Source of the DNA: JABDCI01 sp964475835
GTDB taxonomy: Bacteria; Verrucomicrobiota; Verrucomicrobiia; JABWAM01
Direction: 5' to 3'
NCBI GenBank assembly: GCA_964475835.1
Contig: CAYYYL010000018.1
Span: 1 to 55,575, forward strand
Length of the DNA stretch: 55,575 bases
The notes below the pieces were generated by a model, which made no database searches, was not told where the DNA came from, and worked only from the letters and a program-made list of their open reading frames with translations. Below are positions 18,688-25,641 of this stretch, piece after piece. Made by a program: the position numbers and the translations under genes. Positions within the stretch are counted from its first letter, which is position 1; each line of letters opens with the position of its first letter.

Positions 18688-19365
18688 ATGTCTGCTGGTA
18701 TTTTGATGAACTACGACGAACAGACAACAAAACACTGGAATCCCATTGTCCGGTTATCGCATTTAACGCGAAGCCAGATGGCACGCGATTTTGTGATGGA
18801 CCGGTTTCCCAAGGCCGACGTGATGGATTATGGATGCGGAACCGGAACCCAACTTCAGCTTCTCGCCGAGGCGGGCCATTCGGGCAGACGCTTCGGTTAT
18901 GAGCCATTTCAGGCTCACGCAGGGAAGGGTTATGAAGCGATTTCCGATGCGAGTGCTGCCAGGAATATCGATCTGGTGCTTTTGCTCGAAGTCATCGAAC
19001 ATCTGGACGCCAAGGATATTGCTGAGTTTTCGGACATCTGCAAATCGTCGTTAAAGAAAGGTGGCCGAATCCTTGTGTCGTGTCCGATCGAGCTTGGGCC
19101 CATTCTTTTGGTGAAAGAGGCCAAGCGAATGTTCGATTGGAAACGCAAATCAGAATATCGTGTCGGGGAACTCGCTGCTGCGGCTTTGTTGGGACGTCCG
19201 GGGCCGCGTGCTCCCGACATTAAGGCTTCTCACCGAGGTTTTGATTTTCGACAGGTTCCCTCTCTGTTGAAATCATTTCAGTTGGAGGAGAAATGGTATT
19301 CGCCGATGCGAAAGCTTCCGTGGTTCATGAACAGCCAAGCTTTCTTCGTGTTTGTTAAATTGTAG
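18688..19365 (+). CDS. Class I SAM-dependent methyltransferase
   Basis: The 225-residue protein has motif I, VMDYGCGTGTQL, at about residues 48-59, a glutamate-containing motif II region (FGYEPF), and LLLEVIEHLDAKDI, typical of small Rossmann-fold methyltransferases. It has no signal peptide, so it is cytosolic. A second in-frame ATG at 18706 (MNYDEQT) is an equally good start. It is divergent from the histidine kinase, with 83 bases between them. The C-terminal third (RQVPSLLKSFQLEEKWYSPM) resembles methyltransferases found in polysaccharide or lipid modification clusters, but no such cluster is here, so the substrate is unknown. Confidence 0.8.
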   Translation: MSAGILMNYDEQTTKHWNPIVRLSHLTRSQMARDFVMDRFPKADVMDYGCGTGTQLQLLAEAGHSGRRFGYEPFQAHAGKGYEAISDASAARNIDLVLLLEVIEHLDAKDIAEFSDICKSSLKKGGRILVSCPIELGPILLVKEAKRMFDWKRKSEYRVGELAAAALLGRPGPRAPDIKASHRGFDFRQVPSLLKSFQLEEKWYSPMRKLPWFMNSQAFFVFVKL

Positions 19366-19592
19366 TTTCTTCTTTGTAGGTGGTTCGATCCTGTCAGCAT
19401 TTCCAGATGATGCGTAGCATTTGAAGGCCAGGGAGCGCACGGCGGTGGAATGATGGCTTCTTGTATTCAGATTAAAAACCCGATGCTAGCCAACGCTTTA
19501 ATTTTGGAGTGAATCGGAACTTTGGGAAACAGGGTGTTGTTTTGGATCCAGATTTTGGGTAAATGTTAAAAATATGTTTTTGTTGAATCACT
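19366..19592. other. Intergenic stretch before the integron-like cassette
   Basis: No gene or RNA is recognisable in these 227 bases. The right part is A+T-rich (AAATGTTAAAAATATGTTTT) and ends directly in a GTTAGAC core site, so it could hold a cassette promoter or a recombination site of attI type, but no integrase gene is adjacent and I see no attI-like inverted sites. Confidence 0.3.
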
Positions 19593-19599
19593 GTTAGAC
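19593..19599 (+). other. Integron-type core site GTTAGAC at the cassette left boundary
   Basis: The 7-mer GTTAGAC matches the consensus GTTRRRY of the integron crossover core and lies one base before the ATG of the next gene. The attC-like site after that gene begins with GTCTAAC, its exact reverse complement. Short distance from core to start codon is usual for integron cassettes. Confidence 0.5.
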
Positions 19600-19600
19600 G

Positions 19601-19954
19601 ATGAGCGAGCTTCCTCCACTGACGCAGTTGTTCGAGCTTCCAGCAGAGCAAAAGGTGCTACCCGGAAAGCCGGGCGATTACGTTGGAGTTTATTGCATCG
19701 GATCCCACATCACGGTTGTTGTGCAGCAGCCGCCTGGTTTCTCTTTTCCGAAGGTCGAGTTGTGGCATCCGGTCTTTGAGTGCGCGATTCCTGGCGAGAT
19801 TGAGCGCGCAGGTGCAGGTTTTTTTGCCATTTGGTTCAGCGGCATTCCGAGCGAACGCGGAAGGTATGGAGATTGTGTCCGACAGGTTCGCCTCGTTAGT
19901 ATAGCGAGCGTCAGGCAAGGGCGAGAGTTGAGATCTGATGAGTATGTCCGATAG
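19601..19954 (+). CDS. Cassette-borne protein of unknown function
   Basis: This gene encodes 117 residues, starting one base after a GTTAGAC core site and ending three bases before a GTCTAAC site. The sequence (LPGKPGDYVGVYCIGSH, FPKVELWHPVFECAIPGE, FFAIWFSGIPSERGRYG) has no signal peptide, no membrane segment and no motif I know. Genes of this size and lack of homology are typical of environmental integron cassettes. It should be expressed from a cassette promoter or an upstream one, because no strong promoter is evident. Confidence 0.55.
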   Translation: MSELPPLTQLFELPAEQKVLPGKPGDYVGVYCIGSHITVVVQQPPGFSFPKVELWHPVFECAIPGEIERAGAGFFAIWFSGIPSERGRYGDCVRQVRLVSIASVRQGRELRSDEYVR

Positions 19955-19957
19955 ATC

Positions 19958-20056
19958 GTCTAACAAATCGCTGCAGCCAACACGGGGTGGCGCGGGCAGT
20001 TCCGCTGTCGCGGACGGAGCGTTTTGGTTCCGTGTGGCTGAACTTGGATGTCTACT
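19958..20056 (+). repeat. attC-like integron recombination site
   Basis: The site begins with GTCTAAC (19958-19964), followed by AAATCGCTGCAGCCAACACGG. At the other end, CCGTGTGGCTGAACTTGGATG (to about 20050) pairs with it: CAGCC-ACACGG lines up with CAGCCaACACGG, leaving one extra base unpaired. Unpaired extrahelical bases are a hallmark of attC sites read by IntI on the folded bottom strand. The far core reads GTCTAC rather than the expected GTTAGAC, so this half looks damaged. The length, about 95 bases, is in the attC range. Confidence 0.6.
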
Positions 20057-20065
20057 TCAAGCGCC

Positions 20066-20368
20066 ATGACACCAATATTTGCATCTGACTTTGGAAATCT
20101 CGGAGCGTATGTCCTCGGCGTTCCGGCATTAGTCGTCGCCCTGCTGGTTGGAGTCATTGGAGCTGTGATGCGCGCTCAGTCGGTTCAGGTTGCCGCTGGC
20201 ATTGTCTGCTTGCTCATTGCTGGGTTTTTCTATTGGTCGCTCTCGGCTGCGAAGGCCGACGATAGAGATTTCACACTCTCTGTTGTTGCGTTTTCTGTCG
20301 CACTAGGTTTCTNNNNNNNNNNGTATCGTTCTTGCGAAGGAAAAAGAAATGACACCATTGTGGCCTAG
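20066..20368 (+). CDS. Small membrane protein, reading across an assembly gap
   Basis: From ATG 20066 (an in-frame ATG at 20048 lies inside the attC-like site) the protein starts MTPIFASDFGNLGAYVLG and has three likely membrane segments: AYVLGVPALVVALLVGVIGA, VAAGIVCLLIAGFFYWSL and LSVVAFSVALGF. The third runs into ten Ns at 20313-20322, so the C-terminus (YRSCEGKRNDTIVA) is conditional on the gap being 10 bases. It follows the attC-like site directly and is probably the second cassette gene. No family recognised. Confidence 0.5.
   Translation: MTPIFASDFGNLGAYVLGVPALVVALLVGVIGAVMRAQSVQVAAGIVCLLIAGFFYWSLSAAKADDRDFTLSVVAFSVALGFXXXXYRSCEGKRNDTIVA
20313..20322. other. Assembly gap (10 N)
   Basis: Ten consecutive Ns. 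A round-number gap usually means two contigs were joined with unknown true spacing. Confidence 0.95.
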
Positions 20369-20495
20369 CCCCTATTAAGCCCGTTGGTGTCAAAGACAAA
20401 AGCTTGCTTAGCGGATTCCGTGATCCCGCTTTTACATTCATCGAGGAGAAGACGTCGTCTTAATTTCCACGGTCAGTTCGGATGTGGTCCTAACT

Positions 20496-20524
20496 AAACC
20501 CCCACGGGGATTTCAAATGTGGGT
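20496..20524 (-). terminator. Hairpin downstream of the pseudopilin gene
   Basis: AAACCCCCAC and GTGGGTTT form a stem of about 8 bp around a 12-base loop, directly after the pseudopilin stop. There is no clear T run, so a factor-independent terminator is only tentative. Confidence 0.35.
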
Positions 20525-21322
20525 TTATTGTCCTTCTTGAATGGAGCCCAGATAATCAAGATAGGTCGGAACGGCCCCGGAGGGGATTGCTATCGAATAG
20601 TCGTTCTGTTTGCTTTTCACGGTGCCGCCGTGGCCATCCGCGTATGTTACGATTGCAGCGGTTTTTCCATGATGCCATGGTGAAACGACGGCATGAATTT
20701 GGCCTCCAATATCAAGAGTGTCGGTGTAAGATACAAACAGAGTACGATCACATGTTAAAAGAGTGTTTGCCGGTGGTGCGGCAAGGGAATGAAAGGGTGT
20801 GGCGCTCTTTCCGACCAATGGTCCCATGGTTGGGCCGTAGGTGGCCTGCTCGTTTACGTCAATGGTGCCTACCAAGCTGACATTTGCGGCATAGAAAAAC
20901 GTATAATGAACCCCAAAACCCGAAAAGATGTAGTTGTCGATCTGTGACAGTTGCTTAGCCCCTTCCGGACAGATAAATGTTTCACGGGTGGTATAATTGT
21001 TGGTTACCAGCAAACTTGTTTCGGCAATTTTCGGGCCAGCGGTTTCAATGGCTGAAGCCCAGTTTTTTGTCGGAATCGCACCGCCGTCCATTGCCCCAGG
21101 AAGGGTGCCACTGTGATCGTTCGCCCAAACATTCAGCGCAACATTCAATTGATGTTGATTGTTCAAGCATTTCGTGGTTCGGCCCTCGTCCCGCATCCGG
21201 GAAAGAGAAGGCAGCAGTAAAGAAATCAAAATCGACAGGATGGAGACGACGACCAAAAGTTCCATAAGGCTGAATCCCGGAGCCGGTGAGCCAAAAAATG
21301 TACCTTTCGATTTTGGAGCCAT
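20525..21322 (-). CDS. Type IV pilin-like / G-type pseudopilin protein
   Basis: The 265-residue protein has a prepilin leader ending in G, followed by FSLMELLVVVSILSILISLL, with Glu at +5 of the mature protein and a long hydrophobic helix. This is the substrate pattern of prepilin peptidase. The remainder (SRMRDEGRTTKCLNNQHQLN) follows the H-X9-DG-like organisation of type II secretion pseudopilins expanded in Verrucomicrobiota and Planctomycetota. It stands alone, with no secretion genes nearby, as is common for these multi-copy families. It would be inserted in the inner membrane and may be assembled into a pseudopilus. No family-specific function can be given. Confidence 0.85.
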   Translation of the reverse strand: MAPKSKGTFFGSPAPGFSLMELLVVVSILSILISLLLPSLSRMRDEGRTTKCLNNQHQLNVALNVWANDHSGTLPGAMDGGAIPTKNWASAIETAGPKIAETSLLVTNNYTTRETFICPEGAKQLSQIDNYIFSGFGVHYTFFYAANVSLVGTIDVNEQATYGPTMGPLVGKSATPFHSLAAPPANTLLTCDRTLFVSYTDTLDIGGQIHAVVSPWHHGKTAAIVTYADGHGGTVKSKQNDYSIAIPSGAVPTYLDYLGSIQEGQ

Positions 21323-21593
21323 AGGTTTAGGTGAACATCTTCTTCATAAACTTTGCGAATGACGGAAATCCCGGTTAAACGACTTTCATAGGGAAAATGC
21401 AGTTTTCCATTGGTTTTTACAAACAAGCGGGGTTTCTATAATTTATCGCAAGTTTTTGATAAACCTGTACCCATTTGGGAACAAAATGAAGCAAGCAACA
21501 TTTTTATTTCTCGTCCTGTTTGATGACAAGTGTGTCACTCTTTAGAAAATGGCAGAATTCTCAAATATCTGACTTTTGATATGGGATCGTGCT

Positions 21594-22817
21594 ATGCGCC
21601 TCCAAAACAAAAATTCCGGAAATAAACTCTCAGCGTTTCAGTGGAAAAATTTTTGGAGGGAACTTCAACATTTTAGGAGTGTTCATGGTCACTGCGGTGT
21701 CCTTGTCACGGATCAAAACCACCCAGTTCTTGCCCAATGGGTAAAGGCTATTCGGAATCGTTTGGACCTCCTTTCAATTCAACAGCTCACAACTTTAAAG
21801 AATATCCATTTCGATTTCGGTCGTCGGTCAAATGTGTGGGTTTCGCATTTTTTGGAACTTAGCGAATTCAAAAAATGTCACGGGCATGGTCGTGTTCCCA
21901 TGCACTATCCCAAAGATCCGAATTTGAATGGTTGGATGTGTGGTCAAAGGACCAAGTGGGATAAGATGCCGATCGATAAGGAAAAGCTTTTATTACGGGT
22001 TGGGTTTGATTGGCGAATTAAACGAATTCCAACGTGGGAAAGGCGTTTGGAGCAACTTAGGGAGTTTAAGGAACGTTATGGTCATTGTGATGTTCCAGCA
22101 AGATGGTCCGAAAACCATGGGCTTTCCTGCTGGGTTTCTCTCCAGAGAGTCAAATATCGAAGGGGGAGGCTATCACAAAGCAGAAGAAAATTGTTGGAGA
22201 AATTGGGATTCCGATGGAATCCGAGCCAACAAATCTGGGAATTGCGATACAAAGAACTGGTTCAATTTAAAGCGAAGTATGGGCATTGCCTCGTACCCAC
22301 GAAATGGAAACCAAATACAAAATTGGCGAGTTGGGTGATGGGTCTTCGTGTCCAGCATGAAAGGCTTTCGCCAAAGCGACACGCCATGTTGACGAAATTA
22401 GGATTTGTATGGTCTCCGAACCAAAGCATTACTGAGCGTCATCTCAAGGATCTGGAAAAATTTCACAAGATTCATGGGCATTGTCGCGTTCCTCGAAAAT
22501 GGAAAACGAATGAAAGCTTAAGTTATTGGCTGGACGGACGGCGAAGGCGCAAGGCCAAGCTGGAACCGTGCGTGGTAAACAAACTCGATGCTTTTGGGTT
22601 TGTTTGGAACACCAGGGGAGCCCAACAAAAAGATTGGCTCAAACGTCTGGAGAAAATTAAGGAGTTTAAGAGCCGGTTTGGGCATGCCAAAGTCCCTGTT
22701 TCTTGGAAAGAAGATCGTTCGCTTGGGAAGTGGCTGGCGCATCAAAAGAGAAGAGCAAAGAAAGGGATATTACGCCAGGATCGCCGACGTTTGCTTGTTG
22801 CCTTAGGGGCACTTTGA
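21594..22817 (+). CDS. Protein built only of tandem helicase-associated (HA) repeats
   Basis: From ATG 21594 the protein has 407 residues (a TTG at 21576 is an in-frame alternative). About six repeats of 60-70 residues follow the pattern W..RL.+L.EFK.RYGHC.VP..W.....L..WV..QR.....LS..R...L..LGF.W. The invariant GHCxVP is seen as HGHCGV, HGHGRVP, YGHCDVP, YGHCLVP, HGHCRVP and FGHAKVP. This is the helicase-associated domain, thought to bind nucleic acid. No helicase motifs (Walker A or B) are present and no helicase gene is adjacent. The protein is strongly basic, in line with DNA or RNA binding. It diverges from the pseudopilin gene over about 270 bases and is followed by a hairpin. Confidence 0.82.
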   Translation: MRLQNKNSGNKLSAFQWKNFWRELQHFRSVHGHCGVLVTDQNHPVLAQWVKAIRNRLDLLSIQQLTTLKNIHFDFGRRSNVWVSHFLELSEFKKCHGHGRVPMHYPKDPNLNGWMCGQRTKWDKMPIDKEKLLLRVGFDWRIKRIPTWERRLEQLREFKERYGHCDVPARWSENHGLSCWVSLQRVKYRRGRLSQSRRKLLEKLGFRWNPSQQIWELRYKELVQFKAKYGHCLVPTKWKPNTKLASWVMGLRVQHERLSPKRHAMLTKLGFVWSPNQSITERHLKDLEKFHKIHGHCRVPRKWKTNESLSYWLDGRRRRKAKLEPCVVNKLDAFGFVWNTRGAQQKDWLKRLEKIKEFKSRFGHAKVPVSWKEDRSLGKWLAHQKRRAKKGILRQDRRRLLVALGAL

Positions 22818-22820
22818 TCC

Positions 22821-22869
22821 ATGATTTCTTAAATCATGCAGCGTGAACCTTACGGGTTTTCTGGTTCAC
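22821..22869 (+). terminator. Two hairpins after the HA-repeat gene
   Basis: ATGATTT-ctt-AAATCAT (22821-22837) is a perfect 7-bp stem with a 3-base loop, and GTGAACC (22843-22849) pairs with GGTTCAC (22863-22869). Neither has a T run. They probably end or stabilise the upstream transcript. Confidence 0.4.
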
Positions 22870-22979
22870 CTTCCAAGGGATGGGATTTATTAATTTGAAT
22901 CAAAGAAAAGTCCATAAAAGCGAAAAAACAGTCCAAATTAGCTAAATCAAGTGGGATATTTAGGTATTAGTCTTCATAC

Positions 22980-23162
22980 ATGAAGACGAAGGAGTCGATT
23001 GATGAATGTCGGAACAAGGTATTGGATGCCTTAAAACGGTGTCAGGAACCCCATAGTCGGGGCCGGGAATCGGGCCAATTGATTTGTGGAATGCTCCTGT
23101 TGGAGCTCCAAATGCTGTCTCATCCCGTAGCGCTTCGTTTACTGGACTCAGAGAGGCACTAG
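22980..23162 (+). CDS. Possible small protein ahead of the XRE regulator
   Basis: A 60-residue frame from ATG (MKTKESIDECRNKVLDALKR) lies in an otherwise gene-free 355-base stretch. It looks helical and charged at its start but has no recognised family, no good ribosome-binding site and partly overlaps the longest possible XRE frame. It may be noncoding. The rest of 22870-23173 shows no feature that I can name. Confidence 0.2.
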   Translation: MKTKESIDECRNKVLDALKRCQEPHSRGRESGQLICGMLLLELQMLSHPVALRLLDSERH

Positions 23163-23173
23163 GAACGGCGTTT

Positions 23174-23548
23174 ATGGTTTATGGAAGGATACAACGGGGG
23201 GCGAATCGTTTGGGTGCCTCAACCGCGTCCCTATTGGATAATAAGGGGCGGGTTCCCCGTGTTCGATATTTGAATGTCGTGGGGCCTCAAATTCGAAAAC
23301 TTCGATATTTGAAGGGTTGGTCCCAAAGTCGCCTTGCAATCCAGCTTCAACTGCTCGGTTTGGATAAAGACAGGGTGGGGGTGGCAAAGATCGAGTCTCG
23401 TTTGGTCCATGTGAACGATTTTCAAATGCTCTACCTCAGTGAAGCCCTTGGGGTGCCTGTCCCTGAATTATTTCCCAAGGTGCAAGGAGCCAAAACGGCC
23501 AAGGAAATGGTGCCCTTCCAAATGCATCAAGGATCCTTTAAGTTCTAG
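23174..23548 (+). CDS. XRE-family helix-turn-helix regulator
   Basis: From ATG 23174 the protein has 124 residues; the frame is open back to a TTG at 23084, so the start is uncertain. Residues about 38-105 form an XRE helix-turn-helix: VGPQIRKLRYLKGWSQSRLA, then VAKIESR and DFQMLYLSEALGVPVPELFP. The C-terminal tail is short and basic to neutral with no effector domain. The gene is tail-to-tail with the tyrosine integrase, only six bases between stop codons. It probably controls the integrative element. In this family the protein usually binds DNA as a dimer. Confidence 0.75.
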   Translation: MVYGRIQRGANRLGASTASLLDNKGRVPRVRYLNVVGPQIRKLRYLKGWSQSRLAIQLQLLGLDKDRVGVAKIESRLVHVNDFQMLYLSEALGVPVPELFPKVQGAKTAKEMVPFQMHQGSFKF

Positions 23549-23554
23549 TTCGGT

Positions 23555-24682
23555 TTATTTGGAGGAGAAGTTTACAAGTTTAGCCATGCTAGAAGAGTGC
23601 TGATTCCGAAGATGGCCATAGACTTTCATTGCCAAAGCTCCGCCATCCTTATGACCGAGCCAGCGTGAAACGGTGGGAATATCCACACCCGATTCGATGC
23701 AGCGGGTGGCGAAAAGGTGGCGAAGGTCATGATGGGTTAAACGGCTTAGTTGGAGTTTGGCTGTCGCCCTTTCCATGGCTTGCTGGCATTCGGATACGCT
23801 CATGACCCTCGCATCGGCGCCTTCATTTGAACGGCTCTTTCGAAGTTTCGTGAGTAATGATCGCATTTCAGGAATCATCGGAACCCTGCGTGTTTCATTG
23901 TTTTTGGTGGTCTCGTCGGGATCACCTCGAACAAAGATCTCTTCCTTTTGAAAGTCGCAGTCTCTCCACATGATATGTTTGGCCTCTCCCAGTCGGAAGC
24001 CGCCATATGCCAGAAATCGGACGAGGTCCGCGCAACTACGGCTGAAACGTCCTCCCGCTTTCTCGATGGTTTTAACCAGTTCGCCAAACTGGGCGTTGTC
24101 GGGCAGGTGGAGTTCCTTCGCTTTAACACGCTTTCTTTCGATATGCCGGGCGACGTTTTCATACAACACACCGTTTTCAATTCCAATTTCGAGAATAGCC
24201 CGAAACACGATGACGGTATTATTGAATGCCGTGGCGCTTCCTTTAAACCTGCCGGCCCAGTCCAAACATGCCTTTTTGGTAATATCAGAAAGATTGGAAT
24301 CCTTAAGAGCGGGCCAGCTCTTGAAAAGAGCGGTCAAACGCTGTTCGTAGTAATCCTTGGTTTTGGACTTGAGGTTGGGGTGATTAGCCAATCGTTGACG
24401 ATAAATTTCAGTGGCTTGACCGAAGCTCATTTTCCCCCGACCACGATTGAGGGCGATCTGCTGAGCCGAGACAGAGCGGAGTTCTTTTTCATTATCGACA
24501 AGCCGAAGTTTGGCGACGGAAAGAACATCGGTCTCCAATTTTCTTCTGTGCAGTGTCCCATTCACGCGTACGCGAAGAAAATACATCCCGCTTGGCGTAT
24601 ACCGTATCAGATTTTTGTAAGGAGTTTTTTGCCAGACGTTCTCCTTCTTTGGGGTGCTATTGTTTGCCACTTTTTGCTTCAT
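23555..24682 (-). CDS. Tyrosine recombinase (integrase) beside tRNA-Arg
   Basis: The 375-residue protein starts at MKQKVANNS (24682). The frame continues upstream through the tRNA gene (IAQLDRASDYGSEGCW is the well-known false translation of a tRNA-Arg), so the longer start must be refused. An N-terminal arm-type domain (WQKTPYKNLIRYTP) is followed by a core-binding domain and the catalytic domain with Arg in GGFRLGEAK, the box HHDLRHLFAT, WLGHKDGG and the nucleophile Tyr in KVYGHL. The enzyme would integrate and excise DNA at the tRNA 3' end. It is clearly homologous to the integrase at 51453-52553; the C-terminal 45 residues are nearly identical. Confidence 0.92.
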   Translation of the reverse strand: MKQKVANNSTPKKENVWQKTPYKNLIRYTPSGMYFLRVRVNGTLHRRKLETDVLSVAKLRLVDNEKELRSVSAQQIALNRGRGKMSFGQATEIYRQRLANHPNLKSKTKDYYEQRLTALFKSWPALKDSNLSDITKKACLDWAGRFKGSATAFNNTVIVFRAILEIGIENGVLYENVARHIERKRVKAKELHLPDNAQFGELVKTIEKAGGRFSRSCADLVRFLAYGGFRLGEAKHIMWRDCDFQKEEIFVRGDPDETTKNNETRRVPMIPEMRSLLTKLRKSRSNEGADARVMSVSECQQAMERATAKLQLSRLTHHDLRHLFATRCIESGVDIPTVSRWLGHKDGGALAMKVYGHLRNQHSSSMAKLVNFSSK

Positions 24683-24692
24683 TTGAGGCAAA

Positions 24693-24715
24693 CAGTATAC
24701 AAAAGCAGTATACAA
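24693..24715 (-). promoter_or_regulatory. Paired 10-bp direct repeats ahead of the integrase
   Basis: CAGTATACAA occurs at 24693-24702 and again at 24706-24715, an exact 13-bp period, between the tRNA 3' end and the integrase start (10 bases from the start codon). On the gene strand the unit reads TTGTATACTG. Position and spacing suggest arm-type integrase sites, a recombination directionality factor site or an autorepressor operator. Confidence 0.6.
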
Positions 24716-24731
24716 TGAGCAAGTTTTTGAG

Positions 24732-24808
24732 TGGTGCGCCCAGCTGGATTTGAACCAACAACCTTCTGATCCGTAGTCAGATGCTCTATCCAATTGAGCT
24801 ATGGGCGC
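24732..24808 (-). tRNA. tRNA-Arg(ACG)
   Basis: The reverse strand reads GCGCCCA...TGGGCGC-A-CCA with a complete cloverleaf: D arm GCTC...GAGC, anticodon stem TCTGA/TCAGA around loop CTACGGA (anticodon ACG, read as inosine-CG), and T arm GTTGG-TTCAAAT-CCAGC. The CCA end is encoded (24732-24734). The 77-nt gene serves as the likely attachment site for the adjacent integrase. Confidence 0.97.
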
Positions 24809-24880
24809 GATGACTGACAGACTCCCCATTATGCATCGTGACGGCCTGGAGGCAATGAAATTTACAAGTCTCCCAAGGGG

Positions 24881-25636
24881 TCACAGCGCTTCGAAATCGG
24901 CGAAGCGATAGATCAGACTCCACCGGGGATGGTTCGCGAAGTGAAGGATGGTCACCTGCTGGCCGGCTTCGGCTTGTTCCCAGTCTGCCTGCTGCACTTG
25001 CATGGTCCCTATTCTCATCGGACCAAAAGCAGGTCGAAATTCATATTGCACCTGATAAACCGCTGTTTTTCTTCGAACCACGTCCTTGGAGAGGATCTTT
25101 CCCTCAGCGGTGACGCCCAATTGCACCAATCGTTTTCGAATCCATGGATCGATATAGATGGCCCAGGCGAACACCATCACAATTCCATTCCAAAAGACGG
25201 TAAAGAAAACCACCATGCCCACCTGTTGCCAGGGATGGGGTTGGGGGCGGATCATGGTGCCGAAGACATGAAAACCAAAGTTTAGATATTTGACCTGAAT
25301 TTCAGACCCTTCGTTCAAGGCATTGTATTCGGGGAGGGAGACGGTTTCCTTTTTTGTATGAATCAAGTGATCCACTTCATATTGATAATGAATGTGGTAG
25401 GCGTAGCCGTTTTTAACTTTGGAGGTGCTCTTCTCAAGGACGTGTCCCTGGGTATTGGATCCGAAGAGGATAAGTGCAAACACGAGGAGGAGGAAAAAGG
25501 TCAGGCCAATCCCCACCAGGGTGTGGGGCAGGATGAACAACCGGACCAGCCACGTTCCTGCTTGCGAGGGGCGGCGACGGCGGATGGGGCGTGGCGGAGG
25601 GGAGAGTAACGTCACTTCATGTGCGCCTCGTTCCAT
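24881..25636 (-). CDS. DUF3592-type membrane protein
   Basis: The 251-residue protein has two membrane helices (LTFFLLLVFALILFGS near 45 and VVFFTVFWNGIVMVFAWAIY near 145). Between and after them are two similar beta-rich units that contain a YxxHYxYEVD / YQVQYEFRP pattern followed by GSEIQVKYLN / GQQVTILHFA. This duplicated arrangement matches DUF3592-like envelope proteins. The basic N-terminus (PIRRRRPS) is cytosolic. It lies five bases downstream of the thioredoxin-like gene and is probably cotranscribed. The function of the family is not established. Confidence 0.7.
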   Translation of the reverse strand: MERGAHEVTLLSPPPRPIRRRRPSQAGTWLVRLFILPHTLVGIGLTFFLLLVFALILFGSNTQGHVLEKSTSKVKNGYAYHIHYQYEVDHLIHTKKETVSLPEYNALNEGSEIQVKYLNFGFHVFGTMIRPQPHPWQQVGMVVFFTVFWNGIVMVFAWAIYIDPWIRKRLVQLGVTAEGKILSKDVVRRKTAVYQVQYEFRPAFGPMRIGTMQVQQADWEQAEAGQQVTILHFANHPRWSLIYRFADFEAL

Positions 25637-25641
25637 TCGCC

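Larger units (their letters stand above)
23174..24734. mobile_element. Integrase module of an element at tRNA-Arg
   Basis: A tyrosine integrase, a tail-to-tail regulator and a paired 10-bp repeat lie just past the 3' end of tRNA-Arg, the usual insertion point of integrative elements. The far boundary is not found; I could not see a second copy of the tRNA 3' end by eye, so only the recognisable module is given. Confidence 0.5.

Noticed and set aside
21437..21442. TATAAT box as a promoter for the HA-repeat gene
   Set aside because: No -35 box at suitable spacing; A+T-rich sequence makes a chance match likely.
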